DNA of 64,000 nt. It comes from JAPOUP01 sp026708635 (GTDB lineage: Bacteria; Pseudomonadota; Alphaproteobacteria; Rhodobacterales; Rhodobacteraceae). Positions 17,677 through 26,347 of the stretch are shown here, piece after piece. The notes beneath the pieces are model-generated. The model was not told the DNA's origin. It saw only the letters and a program-made list of their open reading frames with translations, and did not search any database. The DNA is taken from contig OZ241336.1 of assembly GCA_965200115.1 (NCBI GenBank), forward strand, positions 3,162,001 to 3,226,000. The letters are read 5' to 3'. The translations under genes were made by a program, and so were the position numbers. How positions within the stretch are numbered: the stretch's first letter is position 1; every line of letters begins with the position of its first letter.

Positions 17677-18488
17677 GGCCAGGAAGCATTTATGGGGGTC
17701 TGATTGGTGGCCTTGTCCTTCTGGTCATGGCGGTGATGGCGCTTTGCGCGCATCTGATCGCGCCCGGCGATCCGCTGAACATGGTGGCGCGTCCCCTCAC
17801 GCCGCCCTTCACCGATCCGCGCTTTCCCCTTGGAACCGATCACCTCGGGCGCAGTGTGCTTGCCGGTTTGGTGCATGGCGCGGGCGTGTCGATGACAGTG
17901 GGCGCCGCTGCCGCAGCCGCCGCGATCAGCGTTGGCATTCTGGTGGGAACGTTTGCCGGATTTTCCGGGCGGATCATCGATGACGCGCTGATGCGGATCA
18001 CCGAGGCGTTCCAGACGGTTCCCACGTTCCTGTTGGCCCTTGCGCTCGTCTCGGTTCTGGGAGCGTCGGCGGGGAATGTGGTGATCGCCATCGGCATCTC
18101 CTCTTGGCCCCCGACCGCAAGGCTTGTCCGTGCAGAGGTGTTGCGGTTGAAGGGTTCCAACTATGTGGATGCGGCTCGGCTCGCGGGCCGCAGACCGCTC
18201 GCCATCGCATTTCTCGAGGTGTTGCCGGGGGCGCTGCAGCCCGTGGTGGCGCTGATCGGGATCACGGTGGGAGAGGCCATTCTGGTGGAAAGCGCGCTGG
18301 CGTTTCTGGGTCTCTCCGACCCCAACCTTGTCAGTTGGGGCGGCATGGTGGCCAACGGGCGCGCACTTCTGCGAACAGCATCTTACCTCGTGATCCTGCC
18401 AGGCCTTGCCATCGCCGTGGCGGTACTGGCGGTCACCCTTTCAGGCGACGGGCTGGCGCGACGCCTTGGCATTCTGGGGCGGCGATGA
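17673..18488 (+). CDS. ABC transporter permease, DppC family
   Basis: The 271-aa protein carries the DppC landmark FPLGTDHLGRSVLAGLVHGAGVSM near 50, an EAA loop (GSNYVDAARLAGRRPLAIAFLEVLPGALQPV near 160-190) and about six helices. It forms the transmembrane channel with the DppB-type partner. It overlaps the upstream permease and the downstream ATPase gene by 4 bp each, so the system is a compact four-gene operon. Its substrate is unassigned. Confidence 0.9.
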   Translation: MRPGSIYGGLIGGLVLLVMAVMALCAHLIAPGDPLNMVARPLTPPFTDPRFPLGTDHLGRSVLAGLVHGAGVSMTVGAAAAAAAISVGILVGTFAGFSGRIIDDALMRITEAFQTVPTFLLALALVSVLGASAGNVVIAIGISSWPPTARLVRAEVLRLKGSNYVDAARLAGRRPLAIAFLEVLPGALQPVVALIGITVGEAILVESALAFLGLSDPNLVSWGGMVANGRALLRTASYLVILPGLAIAVAVLAVTLSGDGLARRLGILGRR

Positions 18489-20113
18489 CGGAACCGGTGC
18501 TGACACTCGATAGCCTTTCGGTGCGCTTTCCCGGGTCCGAACGGGCGGTTGCCGATCTGTCGCTGACGGTCTCGCCCGGCGAGGTTCTGTCACTGATCGG
18601 CGAGAGCGGATCTGGCAAAAGCACGACACTGCATGCCATTGCCGGTCTCCTTCCGCCTGAGGCCAAGGTTTTGGGCGATATGCGATTGGCCGGACGGGAC
18701 TGCAACCTTCTTGCGTCCAACGCGGATCGTCAAGGGGTTGCGGGACGCCGGATCGCGATGATCTTTCAGAACCCGGGTACCAGCCTTAATCCGGTCCTGA
18801 CCATAGGCGCGCAGCTTGATGAGGTTGTTTGCGCGCACCGCAAGATATCGCGCACCGAGGCGCGCGGGGTCACCGAAGAGTTGCTTGATGCGGTCGGATT
18901 GCCGCGTACCGAACCGCAAGCCAAGGACTGGGCCCGCGTCTATCCGCATCAGCTTTCGGGCGGTCAGAAACAAAGGATCGCGATTGCTGCGGCTCTGGTC
19001 GGTGACCCGGCCCTTCTGCTGGCCGATGAGCCTACGACCGCTCTTGATGCAACGGTTCAGGCCCAGATCCTCGATCTCCTGCTGCGGCTCGTGGACGAGC
19101 GCGGGATCGCGATCATCTTCGTCACTCATGATCTTGCCATCGCCGCATCCATCGGCGACCGGATCGTCGTGCTCAAGAACGGAAGGACACAGGAAGAGGG
19201 CGCGGCGCGGCAGATCACCAAGTCACCAAGTGCGAACTATACCGCCCGCCTCGTCGCGGCGTCTCTGCCATTCACGAAAGAAGCCGGTGTTGGGAATGAC
19301 AACGTGTCGATGGCTGTCAGAACGGATGCTTTGGTGCTCGATGACATCCATCGCAGCTTTGCCGTACGGGGTGGCGGCAGGGTTCAGGCCGTGGGTGGCG
19401 TGTCCCTGAAGGTCAGCCCGGGTGAAATCGTCGGTCTGATCGGGGAGTCCGGGTCTGGCAAGACGACGCTCGGCCGTATCGCCGTGGGGCTGGAACGGGC
19501 GGAGCTGGGGCGCGTGACGGTTGGTGGCAAAACCCTCGATTTCGCGAGAGACCGGCGCGCGGTTCAGATGGTGTTCCAGGATCCGCTGACCTGTTTCAAT
19601 CCACGTCAGACGATCGCGCGCGCCCTCAGTCATCCCTTACGCTGTCTTCGTGGATTGGAGGGCAGGGCCCTCAAGGAAGCCTCGGAAAGACTCCTTGAAG
19701 ATGTGGGACTTGACCCCGCACTTGCAGCGCGCCGACCGCACCAGCTTTCGGGCGGTCAGCTGCAGCGGGCCGCCATTACCCGCGCCCTTGCCGCGGACCC
19801 GCGATTTCTGGTCTGTGACGAGGCGGTGGCATCGCTTGATGTCTCGGTTCGTGCGCAGGTTCTTGAATTTCTCGCCAGACTGCGCGACCGCGATGGTCTG
19901 GGTCTCCTGTTCATAAGCCACGACCTTGGGGTGGTGCAGCGCATTGCGGACCGCACCATTGTCATACGCCACGGTATCGAAGTGGAAGCGGGGCCTACCG
20001 CTGCCCTTTTATCCGCTCCCGGGCTGCCGTATACCCGTCAATTGCTGGCCTCTGTTCCTAGCGGCGAACAGCCGTGGCGCGTGGCACGGGCGTCACCGGT
20101 TATGGATGGCTGA
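18485..20113 (+). CDS. Dual ABC ATPase, DppD-DppF fusion
   Basis: The 542-aa protein contains two complete ATPase domains of the peptide-transporter type. Domain 1: Walker A GESGSGKST near 39, signature LSGGQKQRIAIAAAL near 157, Walker B LLLADEPTTALD. Domain 2: GESGSGKTT near 321, LSGGQLQRAAITRAL near 421, FLVCDEAVASLD. Such fusions (as in GsiA) replace separate DppD and DppF. The ORF is open further upstream but the ATG at 18485 overlaps the DppC stop. It is the last gene of the plus-strand cluster; a truncated LysR gene lies downstream in the opposite direction. Confidence 0.9.
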   Translation: MTEPVLTLDSLSVRFPGSERAVADLSLTVSPGEVLSLIGESGSGKSTTLHAIAGLLPPEAKVLGDMRLAGRDCNLLASNADRQGVAGRRIAMIFQNPGTSLNPVLTIGAQLDEVVCAHRKISRTEARGVTEELLDAVGLPRTEPQAKDWARVYPHQLSGGQKQRIAIAAALVGDPALLLADEPTTALDATVQAQILDLLLRLVDERGIAIIFVTHDLAIAASIGDRIVVLKNGRTQEEGAARQITKSPSANYTARLVAASLPFTKEAGVGNDNVSMAVRTDALVLDDIHRSFAVRGGGRVQAVGGVSLKVSPGEIVGLIGESGSGKTTLGRIAVGLERAELGRVTVGGKTLDFARDRRAVQMVFQDPLTCFNPRQTIARALSHPLRCLRGLEGRALKEASERLLEDVGLDPALAARRPHQLSGGQLQRAAITRALAADPRFLVCDEAVASLDVSVRAQVLEFLARLRDRDGLGLLFISHDLGVVQRIADRTIVIRHGIEVEAGPTAALLSAPGLPYTRQLLASVPSGEQPWRVARASPVMDG

Positions 20114-20181
20114 AGCCATCGCGCGAAGGCCGCACCGCACCCCCAATCAGGGTGCCTTACCTGACCGACTGACGTTATCCG

Positions 20182-20526
20182 CAATTCAAGGCTCGCATCC
20201 CGGACCACTTCCGAGATACGCGCCAATTGCACACCTATGGGGCTGGCCCTGCGCCAGATCATGCCGATGCTCCGGGACTGGCGCGGGTTGCCGAATTCCG
20301 AAACCGCGACCTGAGCCGAGCGTGTCTCAACCTCGCGTGCCATTTCGGGGATCAGCGTTACCCCGATTCCAGCGCCGGCTATCTGAAAGACCATCTGAAC
20401 CGGCGTGGATAGCGAACTGCCATCAAGGCCTTCGCGTGGGAGCTTCGTACCCGCATTGCAAAACGGGCGAATGCTCGAATCCGAGTGGTGGGTCATGTTC
20501 TTTTGTTGGGAATGACCCAACTTCAC
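20182..20526 (-). pseudogene. LysR-family regulator, C-terminal remnant
   Basis: Reading leftward, about 115 codons encode the end of a LysR effector-binding domain: STPVQMVFQIAGAGIGVTLIPEMA near 40-63 followed by IGMIWRRASPIGVQLARISEVVR near 87-109. The DNA-binding helix-turn-helix and the first half of the effector domain are absent, and no frame upstream (20527-20795) resupplies them. The reading frame then runs on without the expected stop to 20038. This is therefore a broken regulator, possibly the former activator of the adjoining catabolic cluster. If so, the cluster may now be unregulated or controlled from elsewhere. Confidence 0.6.
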
Positions 20527-20795
20527 CGTGGGAATGGGCTTGGCGTCCTACGTTCGGTCATTTCAGGAGCCGATTCTGTCCGATGAGGCGGTAATTGCCG
20601 TCTGCCGCGTCATTGAGGCAGAGGGTGCATTCCCTCGTCCAACGCCGCGCATCTCCAGCATGTGCGCGGCCTCAAGGAGAGGAATGCCTCCGGGACGCTG
20701 GTCAAGTGTACCAGATTTTGCATGGTGCGGCGTACAAAATACCGCGGGCCGATTGCAGGCCACACCCTGTCACAATCCCCGCTCGGCAAGGTCTC

Positions 20796-22199
20796 TCAGC
20801 AGTTGGGGACGTTCACCGCGAGACCGCCCAGAGCGGTTTCCTTATAATTCTCATGCATGTCGTTTCCGGTCTGCCGCATGGTCGCTATACAGGCATCCAG
20901 CGGTATGAGATGCGTTCCGTCGCCGCGCAGCGAAAGCGATGCCGCGCTGACCGCCTTGATCGCACCCAGTCCGTTGCGTTCGATGCAGGGAACCTGAACG
21001 AGTCCCATAACCGGATCACAGGTCATCCCAAGGTGGTGCTCCAACGCGATCTCGGCCGCGTTTTCCACCTGCTCCGGCGTGCCGTCCATCACCGCGCAAA
21101 GTCCGGCGGCGGCCATAGCCGACGCACTTCCCACTTCCGCCTGGCAACCGCATTCAGCGCCACTGATCGAGGCGTTATACTTGATCAGGCCTCCTATCGC
21201 CGCGGCCGTCAGCAGAAACTCACCGACCTTCGATAAAGTCGCGCCGGGCACATGGTCAAGCCAGTAGCGGATGACAGCGGGTACGACCCCGGACGCGCCA
21301 TTCGTCGGTGCGGTCACGACCTGTCCGCCGCCCGCGTTTTCCTCGTTTACCGCCATTGCATAGACGCTGATCCAGTCATTGACGATATGTGGTGCCTTAA
21401 GGTTCATGCCGCGCTCGTCCATTAGCTTTTGGTGTATATGTCCGGCGCGGCGTTTCACTTTCAGTCCACCCGGTAGCACGCCCTCCGTTTGGAGGCCCCG
21501 ATCCATGCACTCGCGCATAACCTGCCAGATTCGGGCGAGGCCGCCGTCCAGTTCCTCAGGTGACATTCGGGTCAGTTCATTGGCGCGCTTCAGTGCGCCG
21601 ATGGATTCGCCTCGCGCGGAGCATGTCTCCAGCATCTCGCGCGCGGAACTGAAAGGATAGGGGACCGTAGGCCCGTCATCCGCGCTTTTCCCGGACGCCA
21701 GTTCCGCCGATGTCAGAACGAAGCCGCCGCCGACCGAATAATAGGTTTCCTGCAGAATCTCATCGCCCTGGGCGTCACGCGCGGCGAAAACCATTCCATT
21801 CGCATGGCCGGGCAGGGGGCCATCGAAGTCGAAAACCAGATCCACGGCCGGGTCAAAGGCAAGCTCGGGTAGCCCGTCAGGCCGCAGCATCCGAGTCGCC
21901 GCGACTTCGGCGAGAGCCTTACGGGCGGCGTGCGCGTCGTAATCTTCGGGTCGGAAACCCATGAGACCCAGGATCGTCGCCTGATCGGTCGCATGGCCCG
22001 TACCGGTAAACGCCAGCGAACCGTAGAGTGTCGCTCTCAGCCCCCTGAACGCGAATGGAGAGGCCCGAAGCGTGTCCAGAAAACGCCCCGCCGCCACCAT
22101 CGGTCCCATGGTGTGGGAGGAAGACGGGCCGATACCCACCTTGAAAATGTCGAAGACGGAAATAAACAAGTCGGCGTTCCTTTTGCCCCATCCGACCAT
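20796..22199 (-). CDS. sdaA: L-serine ammonia-lyase (iron-sulfur type)
   Basis: The single-chain bacterial L-serine deaminase (467 aa from ATG 22199) has the beta domain start FISVFDIFKVGIGPSSSHTMGP and the iron-sulfur alpha domain with SGAECGCQAEVGSASAMAAAGLC near 345 and ALEHHLGMTCDPVMGLVQVPC near 385; the cysteines bind a 4Fe-4S cluster. It converts L-serine to pyruvate and ammonia. Family members usually begin at MF(L/I)SVFD, which here would be a TTG at 22169 preceded by aaagga, so the true start may be there. Its product pyruvate is the acceptor used by PpaT, an attractive but unproven link. Confidence 0.93.
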   Translation of the reverse strand: MVGWGKRNADLFISVFDIFKVGIGPSSSHTMGPMVAAGRFLDTLRASPFAFRGLRATLYGSLAFTGTGHATDQATILGLMGFRPEDYDAHAARKALAEVAATRMLRPDGLPELAFDPAVDLVFDFDGPLPGHANGMVFAARDAQGDEILQETYYSVGGGFVLTSAELASGKSADDGPTVPYPFSSAREMLETCSARGESIGALKRANELTRMSPEELDGGLARIWQVMRECMDRGLQTEGVLPGGLKVKRRAGHIHQKLMDERGMNLKAPHIVNDWISVYAMAVNEENAGGGQVVTAPTNGASGVVPAVIRYWLDHVPGATLSKVGEFLLTAAAIGGLIKYNASISGAECGCQAEVGSASAMAAAGLCAVMDGTPEQVENAAEIALEHHLGMTCDPVMGLVQVPCIERNGLGAIKAVSAASLSLRGDGTHLIPLDACIATMRQTGNDMHENYKETALGGLAVNVPNC

Positions 22200-22660
22200 C
22201 CTATCCCCGCAATCGACTGGGGTGTCGCCCGAAGCGACGTTTATTTAAGCGAATCCGTATTCCCGCGTCGGCTTCGTGAATGAACCGATGCGGACGCTAT
22301 CGCCGCCACCAAGTGATCGGGTCACACCGTACGGGCTGCCCGTCGCTTGGGCTGATAGCCGTGGCCGTAGCACGGAGTCGCATTGACCGCGCGGCGGTCC
22401 CATCGGGGCGAACCGTGCCGGAAAACCGGTTTCCGTACCGCGGTCCCGAGACTTGCCGAATACCTGAATGCCTCCGCCGCTTGTCCCTGCCGTGAAGGTC
22501 CGGTCCGGCTTAGATCCCGACTATTGATCCGCGCGGTCCGGACGCCGCGGTTTCCGGATTCAGGGATAAAGTTCGGGGCGTTGCGCGGGATCGACGCGCG
22601 ACTGCCGGAGACCGGGAGCCAAGTGATGGCCGTGCGGTCCGTTCATCGCGGTGGATCACG
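22200..22660 (+). other. Gene-free spacer, 460 bp
   Basis: This GC-rich stretch separates two divergent minus-strand units (the serine deaminase and the Do protease). All frames are broken by stops within about 100 codons, and none of the short frames resembles a family I know. It marks the junction between the vitamin B6 island and core chromosome. Confidence 0.5.
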
Positions 22661-22698
22661 CCGGGAGACAGGGTGCCGACGGGCACCCTGTCTCCCGG
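22661..22698 (-). terminator. Perfect 17-bp hairpin after the Do protease gene
   Basis: Two arms, ccgggagacagggtgcc (22661-22677) and its exact complement (22682-22698), are separated by 4 nt. The hairpin starts 8 bp beyond the stop codon of the minus-strand protease gene, a position that fits an intrinsic terminator. No T-run follows on either side, so termination efficiency is uncertain. Confidence 0.6.
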
Positions 22699-22705
22699 GC
22701 TAGCC

Positions 22706-24154
22706 TCAGCTCAGGGGAAGGGCGACGAACATCGGTGAGCCATCACGCCGCACCAGAAGCAGGACCGAGTTCCTGCCCGCCTCTTTCGCTTCCGAAATGC
22801 GATCCTCAAGGTCGGCTACGGTCAGGACTTTTTCCTGTCCGACCTCCGTGATCACATCGCCGCTACGGAGGCCTTTGTCATAGGCGGCGGCCATCTGATC
22901 CACTTCGTTGACCACCAATCCCTCGATATCCTGGGCCAGTCCGAGCTCCTCGCGGAGTTCGTCCGTTATCTCCGTGACGGTTAGTCCCAGGACGTCCGCT
23001 TCGGCTGGACCGTCATCCGGAGCGCTGGCGGGCGTGAGTCGTTCGACGGCCTCGCGTCTTCCCAGCGTCACCGAAAGTGTCTTCATTTCGCCATCGCGGA
23101 ATACGACAACCTCGACTTCCTTGCCCACGGGAGTGTCACCCACCCGGCGGACAAGCTGCCGGGTGTCCTGAACCTCCGCCCCGTCAAAGGAGATGATTAC
23201 GTCACCGGCCTCCAGGCCGCCGTCCAGTGCCGGGCCGTCCATGACTTCCGAGATAAGCGCACCGGATACCCGGTCGATTCCGAGCGCGTTCGCGACGTCT
23301 TCGTCGATCTCCTGAATCTGGACGCCAAGCCAGCCGCGTCTTGTCTCGCCGAAGTCCTTCAACTGTTCGATTACTGAGGACACGACGGCCGAGGACATCG
23401 CGAAGCCAATTCCGATCGATCCTCCGTCGGGGGAAATGATCGCCGTGTTAACCCCGATGACCTCTCCGTCCATATTGAAGAGCGGACCGCCCGAATTGCC
23501 TTTGTTAATGGCGGCGTCGGTCTGGATGTAGTCGTCATAGCTGCCTCTGAGCGTGCGGTTCCTGGCGGAAATGATGCCGACCGAAACGGAGAATCCCTGA
23601 TCCAGCGGATTTCCCACGGCCATTACCCAATCGCCGACGCGGGCGATGTCGCTGTCTCCGAAGCCGACGTGGGGCAGGGTGGTCTCACTCTCCACCTTCA
23701 GCAGCGCGATGTCGGTGTTGGGATCGCGCCCGACAATCGTGGCGGGCAGCGTTTCACCCGAGTAGAACTCGACCTGGATCCTGTCAGCGGCCTCGATGAC
23801 ATGCAGGTTCGTAACGATCAGGCCATCGCCGGAGATCACGAAACCGGCGCCCAGGTTATCCGAGCGTCTCGGAACGTCCCGTCGGTTCGGGTTACGGTCG
23901 AGGAAGTCCCGGAAAAACCTCTCGTAAGGCGAGCCTTCCGGAAGTATCGGGTTGACATCCGTAGATGCGGCCACCCTCTTCGACGTGGTGATGTTCACCA
24001 CTGCGGGGCTGACCTCCTCGGCGAGTTCCGCGAAGGATCCCGGTATGGTCTTCGCGGTGGTCGTCACGGTCTGCGCGAACAGGACGGCCAGACTCAGTGC
24101 GATCATCCAGATCGCGCGGGTTGGATTGAATTTAGTGATTGCCAGAGTGTTCAC
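22706..24154 (-). CDS. Periplasmic serine protease, Do/DegQ family
   Basis: The 482-aa protease has a signal peptide (to about residue 35), a trypsin-like domain with the catalytic triad His118 (VTNLHVI), Asp148 (PNTDIALL) and Ser221 (NKGNSGGPL), and two PDZ domains (about 275-355 and 385-475). It degrades or refolds damaged envelope proteins. In related bacteria it sits beside hflK-hflC-DUF2065; here that neighbourhood is present but is interrupted by the island at 24.3-27.7 kb. The protein appears complete. Confidence 0.95.
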   Translation of the reverse strand: MNTLAITKFNPTRAIWMIALSLAVLFAQTVTTTAKTIPGSFAELAEEVSPAVVNITTSKRVAASTDVNPILPEGSPYERFFRDFLDRNPNRRDVPRRSDNLGAGFVISGDGLIVTNLHVIEAADRIQVEFYSGETLPATIVGRDPNTDIALLKVESETTLPHVGFGDSDIARVGDWVMAVGNPLDQGFSVSVGIISARNRTLRGSYDDYIQTDAAINKGNSGGPLFNMDGEVIGVNTAIISPDGGSIGIGFAMSSAVVSSVIEQLKDFGETRRGWLGVQIQEIDEDVANALGIDRVSGALISEVMDGPALDGGLEAGDVIISFDGAEVQDTRQLVRRVGDTPVGKEVEVVVFRDGEMKTLSVTLGRREAVERLTPASAPDDGPAEADVLGLTVTEITDELREELGLAQDIEGLVVNEVDQMAAAYDKGLRSGDVITEVGQEKVLTVADLEDRISEAKEAGRNSVLLLVRRDGSPMFVALPLS

Positions 24155-24360
24155 GATGCTACTCCGTATGGAATTGTTGCGGGCGGCGCGGGCCGCCGCG
24201 GTCTGTGTGCTACAGGATCAAGATAGGTTCCCCGGTACGCAATACCAGTGGCGGTAGCGTTTCCTCAAAGCAGTGTGAACCTGCCGTTATTTCGCCCCTG
24301 TGGCCGCCCTTCATTTCGCGCAAAGTTTGCGACTTACCGCTGTATTGGTGCTGACCGGAA

Positions 24361-24698
24361 CGACCTTCTCGCTCGGGTGGAATGAAAACTCCTGACCCGC
24401 CGGGAGCGGATCCGCGAAATCTACGCGCTTGTCCTCAAGATTTGCCGAATATCGCCAATGAGCCTGCGATTCCCATCCAGTCCCCGGCCATCGTCACCTC
24501 ACGAGATCGCCGCCATGAGACGGGCGTTGCGAGAGTTCGCACGACGCGCCCTTGCGCTCGTGGGAGCGCCTGAACGAGCACACCAACGGCCTGGTGCGGG
24601 GGTACCTGCCCAAGGGAACGGAAGAGGACCGGACCGGCGTCGATCTGTTCGAGAGCGAGCCGCGAGGGTATTGCCCTGAATTTGCCGGCGGCGGAAAG
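24361..24698 (+). repeat. Tandem duplication, copy 1 (with IS30 insert)
   Basis: This 338-bp unit is repeated directly at 24699-24980. Both copies share blocks beginning ctcgggtggaatgaaaact and ending at gccggcggcggaaag, with several 1-3 bp indels. Copy 1 contains 60 bp (24561-24620) that copy 2 lacks and that resemble IS30 transposase. Neither copy keeps a long open frame. Confidence 0.8.
24561..24620 (+). mobile_element. IS30-family transposase scrap
   Basis: Sixty bases translate as WERLNEHTNGLVRGYLPKGT, closely resembling the conserved C-terminal NEHTNGLIRQYLPKGT segment of IS30-family transposases that carries the catalytic glutamate. Nothing else of the transposase is recognisable around it, so this is only debris of a former insertion. 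Confidence 0.6.
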
Positions 24699-24980
24699 AC
24701 CTTCCGCTCGGGTGGAATGAAAACTCCTGCCCGCCGGGAGCGGATCCGCGAAATCTACGCGCTTGTCCTCATTTGCCGAATATCGCCAATGAGCCTGCGA
24801 TTCCCATCCAGTCCCCGGCCATCGTCACCTCACGAGATCGCCGCCAGACGGGCGTTGCGAGAGTTCGCACGACGCGCCCTTGCGCTCGATATCCTCAGGG
24901 AAGAAGAGGACCGGACCGGCGTCGATCTGTTCGAGAGCGAGCCGCGAGGGTATTGCCCTGAATTTGCCGGCGGCGGAAAG
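24699..24980 (+). repeat. Tandem duplication, copy 2
   Basis: Second copy of the unit at 24361-24698, shortened to 282 bp mainly by loss of the IS30-like insert, where a short unrelated stretch (near 24889-24902) takes its place. The indels between copies show that the duplication is not recent or that the DNA is decaying without selection. Confidence 0.8.
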
Positions 24981-25048
24981 GCCCCAAGCGAATGGGCGAC
25001 AGGCCCTTTCGACAGACAGCGGGTATCGGTTCTTGATCTTCGCTTCCC

Positions 25049-25082
25049 GATAGCAAAATTTGATAGCATCCTAACCGCTATC
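25049..25082. promoter_or_regulatory. Putative FitA operator (GATAGC repeats)
   Basis: The hexamer GATAGC occurs at 25049-25054 and 25062-25067 and its complement GCTATC at 25077-25082, giving an inverted repeat with a 9-bp spacer plus a direct repeat, 18 bp upstream of the antitoxin ATG. FitA-type ribbon-helix-helix antitoxins bind such inverted repeats to repress their own operon. Confidence 0.45.
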
Positions 25083-25099
25083 GAACCGGAAGCGTCGGC

Positions 25100-25357
25100 A
25101 TGAGCACAAGTATCGTCGTCCGCGACATCGACCCTGGAGACAAGTCCTGGTTGCGGCGCGAGGCCCGGCAGGCCGGTGTGTCGATGGAAGAACTGGTGCG
25201 CCGCATGATCAGTGAAAAGCGCGCGAAGCACGAACGCCGGCTGAAACCCTCCGAAGCGTTCGCGCGGTATTTCGGCGAGGAGCACGGCGTCGAGCTTCCG
25301 TCGCCGGCCCGCGTCAGCTACAGGCCGCTGTCATTCTCCGGTGCGGAGCGGGAATGA
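25100..25357 (+). CDS. Antitoxin, FitA/VapB type
   Basis: The 85-aa protein begins with a ribbon-helix-helix-like segment (STSIVVRDIDPGDKSWLRREARQAGVSMEELVRRMI), as in FitA and other VapB antitoxins, and continues with a basic tail that probably blocks the toxin active site. Its stop overlaps the toxin start by ATGA, the usual arrangement. It lies next to IS debris in an island between the Do protease and DUF2065, so it is probably acquired. Confidence 0.8.
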   Translation: MSTSIVVRDIDPGDKSWLRREARQAGVSMEELVRRMISEKRAKHERRLKPSEAFARYFGEEHGVELPSPARVSYRPLSFSGAERE

Positions 25358-25803
25358 CGGTTCGGCTTGCATGGCTGGCCGACGCGAATGTCGTCTCCGA
25401 AATGATGCGGCCGCGGCCCGAGCCGAGGGTGGCCTTCTTTCTCGATTCCATCGCCGACGAAGGGCTGGGTCTGGCTTCCATCACCGTCTGGGAGATTCTC
25501 AACTGCATCGGCCGGCTCGATCCCGGCCGGCGCCGGCGTGCGCTTGCCGAACGGTTCCAGGACCTCCTCGACGATCTGTTCAAGGATCGGGTCGTCGCGT
25601 GGTCAACAGCGGATGCGCGGGCCTGCGCGCGGATCATGGAGGAAAAACGCCGACGCGGCGAGCCACTGGACAGCCACGTTCCGGACGCCTTTCTGGCCGC
25701 CGCCGCCGCCGTGCGCGGACTCGCCGTCGTTACCCGTAACCGGGTGGAGTTTCGAAACGCCGGCGTCGAAACGGTCGACCCATGGACTGTCGGCCAGCGG
25801 TGA
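25354..25803 (+). CDS. PIN-domain toxin, FitB/VapC type
   Basis: The 149-aa protein is a PIN nuclease with acidic active-site residues Asp10 (LADANVVSE), Glu47 (TVWEILN) and Asp111 (VPDAFLAAAA), followed by the VVTRNRVEF segment. It would cut RNA, typically initiator tRNA or rRNA, when the upstream antitoxin is lost. Length and motifs are complete, so the pair is likely functional. Confidence 0.85.
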   Translation: MTVRLAWLADANVVSEMMRPRPEPRVAFFLDSIADEGLGLASITVWEILNCIGRLDPGRRRRALAERFQDLLDDLFKDRVVAWSTADARACARIMEEKRRRGEPLDSHVPDAFLAAAAAVRGLAVVTRNRVEFRNAGVETVDPWTVGQR

Positions 25804-25860
25804 GCGTTCTGCGCGACACCGCGGCAAATTTGGATATTTTCGATGAATGCGGGATGATCG

Positions 25861-25983
25861 ATGAACCCCGTTGAGATTGGGCGGGCGATATCCGGGCTTG
25901 CGGACAATCCGTTTGATCCTGAGGAATTTCCCTTTGAGTTTCATCTTTTCTGGATGCCATCGCGGTCAATAGAGACTATATGA
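25861..25983 (+). pseudogene. N-terminal scrap of an MmeI-like restriction-modification gene
   Basis: This 40-codon frame starts MNPVEIGRAISGLADNPFDP and continues EEFPFEF. I recognise this as the start of the large class I SAM-dependent DNA methyltransferases related to MmeI and YeeA, which usually begin MN-VEIE and continue through a PFD-EFPFAFLEAFGNK segment. After EFPFEF the match ends and a stop follows at 25981. The remaining several hundred codons are absent. A former restriction-modification gene was therefore deleted, leaving its first 27 or so codons between two toxin-antitoxin pairs. Confidence 0.55.
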
Positions 25984-26017
25984 TCGCGAAGGCGGTCACT
26001 TCAAACGGAACACACCA

Positions 26018-26347
26018 ATGTCGAACAGGACATATTCTAGACTCACGCGGCAGGCTCTGGCTCTCTTGGGCGCGCGGATCAAACTGGCCCGCAAGGAGCG
26101 CCGGATGTCGGAACGCGATCTTGCCGAGCGTATCGGCATCGCCCGCAGTACGCTTCAAAAGATTGAGAAAGGGGATCCGAGAGTGGATATCGGCTTCGTG
26201 TTCGAAGCGGCCGTTCTGGTGGGACAGCCTCTTTTTGAGTCCGAGGCCACATCACTGGTTCCGCAGCTGGACCGGGTCCGGGACAAGCTCGCGCTGATGC
26301 CGGGAAAAATCAGAAAGCCGAGAACCCAGGTGATCGATGATTTCTGA
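26018..26347 (+). CDS. HipB-like XRE antitoxin
   Basis: The 109-aa protein has an XRE helix-turn-helix (residues about 17-72; SERDLAERIGIARSTLQKIEKGDP) and a C-terminal extension. It overlaps the HipA kinase start by 11 bp. HipB-type proteins repress the operon and neutralise the kinase. Confidence 0.85.
   Translation: MSNRTYSRLTRQALALLGARIKLARKERRMSERDLAERIGIARSTLQKIEKGDPRVDIGFVFEAAVLVGQPLFESEATSLVPQLDRVRDKLALMPGKIRKPRTQVIDDF

Noticed and set aside
20563..20763. 66-codon minus-strand frame upstream of the LysR remnant
   Set aside because: It does not read as the missing LysR half and matches no family I know.
24361..24980. CRISPR-like repeat
   Set aside because: Only two long copies with internal indels; no short regularly spaced repeats or cas genes.
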